Positions 34,479-37,129 of a stretch of 37,129 nucleotides of DNA are shown here, piece after piece; positions within the stretch are counted from its first letter, which is position 1; every line of letters starts with the position of its first letter. Under the pieces are notes generated by a model that had not been told where the DNA came from, searched no databases, and was given only the letters and a program-made list of their open reading frames with translations. The DNA is from Streptomyces sp. Tue6028 (GTDB lineage: Bacteria > Actinomycetota > Actinomycetes > Streptomycetales > Streptomycetaceae), in NCBI RefSeq assembly GCF_002300165.1, contig NZ_CM008277.1:1-37129 (forward strand). Direction: 5' to 3'. Position numbers and translations under genes: made by a program.

Positions 34479-35173
34479 CGCGCCGCGGCCCTGAGCAGGA
34501 CCCGCGCCATCTCGTGCGGCTGGGAGAACATCGGCCAGTGACCGGTCTCCATCTCGACCAGGTCCCACCGCGCGCTCTTCAGCAGCTCGGCCACGTCGTC
34601 ATTGGGGTCCTCGCCGTCCATCAGGCACTTGACGTACGTCGTCGGCAGCTCATCGAGTGGACGGTCCAGCACCGCCGCGTCGGTCAGCGTGATGCCCGGC
34701 TGCGGCGTCGACCCACCGGCGATCCGTGAGATCTGCTCGTCCGTGAGCCCCTGCCCGTCGTAGTCCGCGGCCGTCAGCGGCGGCCAGAAGCCCTGGTTCT
34801 CCTCGATCACCTCCTCCAGCCGTTCCGGCCCCTGCCACCACGTGGACACGAACGACTCGCCGTCCGTCGGGACATTGGCGTCGACGAACACCACCCGGGA
34901 CAGCCGGTCGCCGATCCGCGCGGCGGCCTGGCCGACCGGGATGCCCGAGTAGCTGTGCCCGACCAGGACGACGTCGCGCAGATCGAGTCGCTCGATCTCG
35001 CCCACGATGTCCCGGACGTGGGTCTGCGGTCCGACCGGCGTGCTCTGCCTGTCCGCGAGGCCGGAGAGCGTGAGCGGATGAGCGCCGTGACCGGCCGCTC
35101 GCAGCTCCGGCACCACCTCGTCCCACGCCCAGGAGCCGAGCCACGCACCTGCCACCAGTACGAATTCGGTCAT
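34475..35173 (-). CDS. Alpha/beta-fold hydrolase (salicylate esterase/EstC-like)
   Basis: A 232-residue complete alpha/beta hydrolase. The oxyanion loop is LVAGAWLGSWAWDEV at about 6-20, the nucleophile is Ser74 in VGHSYSG, and the catalytic His is near 213 in METGHWPMFSQP. The Asp/Glu is probably within TYVKCLMDGEDPND near 185-198. The size and motifs fit the plant methylesterase/hydroxynitrile-lyase-like esterases such as bacterial EstC. The substrate is unknown. ATG 35173 starts the conserved FVLVAGAW strand. It lies 34 bases downstream of the truncated hydrolase 35208-35597 and may be cotranscribed with it. Confidence 0.88.
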   Translation of the reverse strand: MTEFVLVAGAWLGSWAWDEVVPELRAAGHGAHPLTLSGLADRQSTPVGPQTHVRDIVGEIERLDLRDVVLVGHSYSGIPVGQAAARIGDRLSRVVFVDANVPTDGESFVSTWWQGPERLEEVIEENQGFWPPLTAADYDGQGLTDEQISRIAGGSTPQPGITLTDAAVLDRPLDELPTTYVKCLMDGEDPNDDVAELLKSARWDLVEMETGHWPMFSQPHEMARVLLRAAAR

Positions 35174-35207
35174 GCTCGCAACGTAGCGCAGAGGTCCGAC
35201 AACTTCC

Positions 35208-35597
35208 CTAGCCGGCGTGGGATGTAGCCGTGAACTCCCGGACGGCCCGCGCGAGGGCCTCCGGCCGGTCCAGCGGGACGAGGGTGCGGACAAGTGCCCC
35301 GCCGGTGTCGTTGCCGACCAGGACGACGTCCCGCAGGCCGAGGTGGTCGAGGAACTCCGCGACCAGCCGGGCCACCCCGGGCAGCGACAGATCGGCGTCG
35401 GCCCGCATCGCCCGGCGGTGCGCGCCCAGGGGCAGGGTCGGCACCACACAGCGGTGGTCGGCGGACAGGTCCGCGACCGGGCCCTCCCACAGCGAGGCGT
35501 CCATCAGCAGCCCGTGCAGCAGTACCAGCACCGGACCGCCGCCCCCGGTGTCCTGGTACTCGATCGTCCCGGCGGACAGTTCGATCTGCCGTTCCAT
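35208..35597 (-). pseudogene. Truncated alpha/beta hydrolase (haloalkane-dehalogenase-like), front half only
   Basis: A 129-residue frame that keeps the front half of an alpha/beta hydrolase: VLVLLHGLLMDASLWEGPVA (oxyanion HG), the nucleophile elbow VVLVGNDTGG with Asp97 as in haloalkane dehalogenases, and a short helix. It ends in REFTATSHAG and a stop where a full enzyme would continue for another 130-160 residues with the cap, acid and histidine. No matching tail was found in the other frames below it. The ribosome site is excellent (AGGAGG before ATG 35597), so translation may still occur. The loss of the catalytic His argues for a pseudogene. It precedes an intact hydrolase by 34 bases. 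Confidence 0.75.
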
Positions 35598-35682
35598 CCC
35601 TGCCTCCTGTCAGCGTCTGCATCCAAGAGGGCCCCCGCGGCGCGGATGTGACATCACGCCGCTGCGGGGCACGGACGGCCGG

Positions 35683-36183
35683 TCAGGACGGCCCGTCCTC
35701 CAGGTCCAGGAGCGTGCGCTTGCGGTCCAGGCCGGCGGCGTATCCGGTGAGGGCGCCGGTCGCGCCGATCACCCGGTGGCAGGGCCGCACGACGAGCAGC
35801 GGATTCGCGCCGATCGCCGTGCCCACGGCCCGTACCGCCGCCCTCGATGCGCCGATCCGGGAGGCGATCTCGCCGTAGCTGAGCGTGGTCCCGTACGGGA
35901 TGGCCTCCAGGGCCTGCCACACCCGCCGCTGGAAGTCGCTGCCGCTCGTGACGTACTCGATGTCGAAGCGGGTCAGCCGGCCGTCGAAGTAGGAGCGCAG
36001 CTGGGTGGCGATCTCGGTGAACGCCTCCGCGTCCTCGGACCAGCCGTCCTGGACGACGGCGCCGTTCTTCTGGCCGGGCATCGAGAGCGAGGCCAGTGCC
36101 GTGCCGCCGTTCGCGGTGGCCGACTCCTCGCCCACGAGCAGCAGCTCGCCCAGCGGGCTGTCGAGGGTCGTGTAGACCGTCAT
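35683..36183 (-). CDS. ogt: Methylated-DNA-protein-cysteine methyltransferase
   Basis: A 166-residue O6-alkylguanine repair protein. The alkyl-acceptor is Cys135 in PCHRVIG. The helix-turn-helix-like DNA-binding segment YGEIASRIGASRAAVRAVGTA lies at 103-123, and the Asn hinge is NPLL at 127. The N-terminal domain (1-75) is the usual small fold. It takes the methyl group from O6-methylguanine onto its own cysteine and is then spent. GAAGGGA lies nine bases before ATG 36183. It stands alone, without an ada or alkA partner. It follows the kinase gene (stop 36561) across the heptamer-repeat spacer. Confidence 0.93.
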   Translation of the reverse strand: MTVYTTLDSPLGELLLVGEESATANGGTALASLSMPGQKNGAVVQDGWSEDAEAFTEIATQLRSYFDGRLTRFDIEYVTSGSDFQRRVWQALEAIPYGTTLSYGEIASRIGASRAAVRAVGTAIGANPLLVVRPCHRVIGATGALTGYAAGLDRKRTLLDLEDGPS

Positions 36184-36560
36184 CGGAAGTGTCCCTTCGT
36201 GAGTGTGCTTCAAGCGGTACCGGCGTCGCTTCACCAGCAATTTTGCCGCCTGCCGTGCGCACGGTCCGGCGGGATTCGGACACGTACGTGGAGCGGGGCG
36301 TGAGCCGCGCGCCGCGGTACGGGGGGATCCTTCGGCCCCTCGTGCGAGCGCACGGACGCGGAACCGACAGCACGCGCGGGACGTTCCGTCCGCGGCTCGC
36401 GGCTCGCGGCTCGCGGCTCGCGGCTCGCGGCTCGCGGCTCGGGCGGAGGATGCCGTCACTGCTCGGGTCGCTGCGCCGGAGGAGGACGCGGTCACCGCCC
36501 GCCCGCTGCTCCGACGCTCGATCCGGCACCGCCCGGCCGGGCCGCGCGGGACCCCGCGGA
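36184..36560. other. Intergenic region with heptamer tandem repeat
   Basis: This 377-base stretch separates the kinase stop from the ogt start on the minus strand. It holds the seven-copy CGCGGCT array at 36391-36439 and, near 36184-36260, a less GC-rich patch that may carry the ogt promoter. The frames across the array are out of phase with triplets and look non-coding. No further element could be supported. Confidence 0.6.
36391..36439. repeat. Seven perfect tandem copies of the heptamer CGCGGCT
   Basis: Seven identical head-to-tail copies of CGCGGCT, 49 bases in all, with no mismatch, ending in CGGGCGG. A seven-base period cannot keep reading frame, so it is a slippage-prone minisatellite rather than coding. 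Confidence 0.95.
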
Positions 36561-37129
36561 TCAGCGCTCCGACGGGCGATGTGCGCCGGGCACCCGCACC
36601 GGAGCCGCGTCCGTGGTGATCTCCGGCCCGACGACCAGGTCGGCCCGGTCCCGGGTGGCGGCCACCAGGTCGGCGTTGCGCTGGTCCGTGCCCAGCACCC
36701 ACGCCACCGCCGAGTCGTGGTCCTTGCCGAACTCCTCGTGCCGGGCGACCAGCCGCCGTACCCGGGCGGCCTCGTCCAGCTCGCAGAACCAGACCTCGTC
36801 CAGCTGCGATCTCGCGCGCGCCCAGGCGTCGTCGCGCAGCAGCAGGTAATTGCCCTCGGTGACGATCAGCCGCGCGGTCCGCGGCACGGGCACGGCACCC
36901 GCGAGGGGCTGCTCCAGGGTCCGCTCGAAGCCGGGCGCGTAGACCAGGTCGTCCTCGTCCTCGCGCAGCCTGCGCAGCAGCGCCGCGTAGCCCGCCGCGT
37001 CGAAGGTGTCCGCGGCGCCCTTGCGGTCGCGGCGCCCCAGCCGGTCCAGCTCGACGTCCGCGAGATGGAAACCGTCCATCGGCACGTGCGCGACCCAGTC
37101 GGGCCCGTCACCGTTCAGCCGCCGGACCA
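36561..37129 (-). CDS. Nucleoside/nucleotide kinase family protein, C-terminal part
   Basis: The minus strand enters at 37129 already in frame and runs to TGA at 36563-36561: VRRLNGDGPDWVAHV, then PMDGFHLADVELDRLG. This is the family's substrate-binding motif. The lid and base-binding regions follow (GAADTFDAAGYAALLRRL, VYAPGFERTLEQPLAGA, LIVTEGNYLLL, VRRLVARHEEFGKD and NADLVAATRDRADLV). The N-terminal Walker A is missing from this fragment and is exactly what the fragment at 1-115 supplies. The two abut with the split codon C/TG restored to Leu, giving GKTTLAERLVRRLNG. The whole is 227 residues and complete. It would phosphorylate a nucleoside, pantothenate-like or sugar substrate. Confidence 0.88.
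   Translation of the reverse strand, partial: VRRLNGDGPDWVAHVPMDGFHLADVELDRLGRRDRKGAADTFDAAGYAALLRRLREDEDDLVYAPGFERTLEQPLAGAVPVPRTARLIVTEGNYLLLRDDAWARARSQLDEVWFCELDEAARVRRLVARHEEFGKDHDSAVAWVLGTDQRNADLVAATRDRADLVVGPEITTDAAPVRVPGAHRPSER

Noticed and set aside
36391..36439. CRISPR array
   Set aside because: Seven-base units with no spacers; no cas genes.
36561..37129. Reading the two end fragments as two unrelated truncated paralogs
   Set aside because: Strand, frame, split codon and family spacing all agree with one gene; two paralogs cut at matching points by chance is unlikely. Reads across the junction would settle it.

Overview
The window looks like Streptomyces or a close actinomycete. 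GC content is very high, with strong third-position G/C bias. Starts are often ATG or GTG behind GGAG-type ribosome sites. The gene set fits the genus: F420-type enzyme, SpoIIE/PAS/GAF/HATPase phosphatase, LAETG sortase-E substrate, secreted pectate lyases, Tat-exported family 8 lyase, and a sugar ABC importer with no ATPase of its own. No plasmid replication, partition, transfer, phage or transposase gene was seen.

The most unusual property is the topology. A P-loop kinase gene starts at 115 on the minus strand and runs off position 1. The same reading frame continues, with a split codon restored and no residue lost, from 37129 down to 36561. The 37,129 bases therefore behave as a closed circle or as one unit of a tandem array, although the gene content is chromosomal.

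Layout: 385-3467 is a HAD phosphoglucomutase-like gene plus GH65 phosphorylase (disaccharide phosphorolysis). 3484-4731 is a secreted serine hydrolase. 4993-5136 is the decayed tail of a CAP-domain gene. 5228-7576 is a FUSC transporter. 7671-9508 is a class III aminotransferase with an Lrp/AsnC regulator. 9831-10625 is a membrane protein of unknown function. 10643-14625 holds an LLM flavin oxidoreductase, a headless M19 dipeptidase, a DJ-1/PfpI protein and a type II NADH dehydrogenase. 14994-16109 has a secreted HAD phosphatase and a PPOX/F420 protein. 16300-18399 is a complete pectate-lyase unit (promoter with internal operator, PL1, PL3, terminator). 18492-19855 is an OB-fold/Zn-ribbon protein and a TetR regulator with several matching palindromes. 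20134-21066 is the LAETG surface protein. 21270-24506 is a DUF6445-like oxygenase and the SpoIIE phosphatase.

24601-33677 appears to be a polysaccharide-use locus. A DeoR-headed, LacI-bodied regulator sits beside a perfect palindrome, followed by a lipoprotein and two permeases, a D-2-hydroxyacid dehydrogenase and an NPP-like phosphoesterase, with a Tat-exported PL8 lyase facing them. A 13-base piece of the regulator's palindrome recurs upstream of the PL8 gene, which suggests one regulon.

The right end has a peptidoglycan-binding membrane protein, an intact and a truncated alpha/beta hydrolase, an Ogt DNA repair protein, a perfect seven-copy heptamer repeat and the rest of the kinase. Three or more genes are broken; each break is a candidate for the site where the circle or duplication formed.
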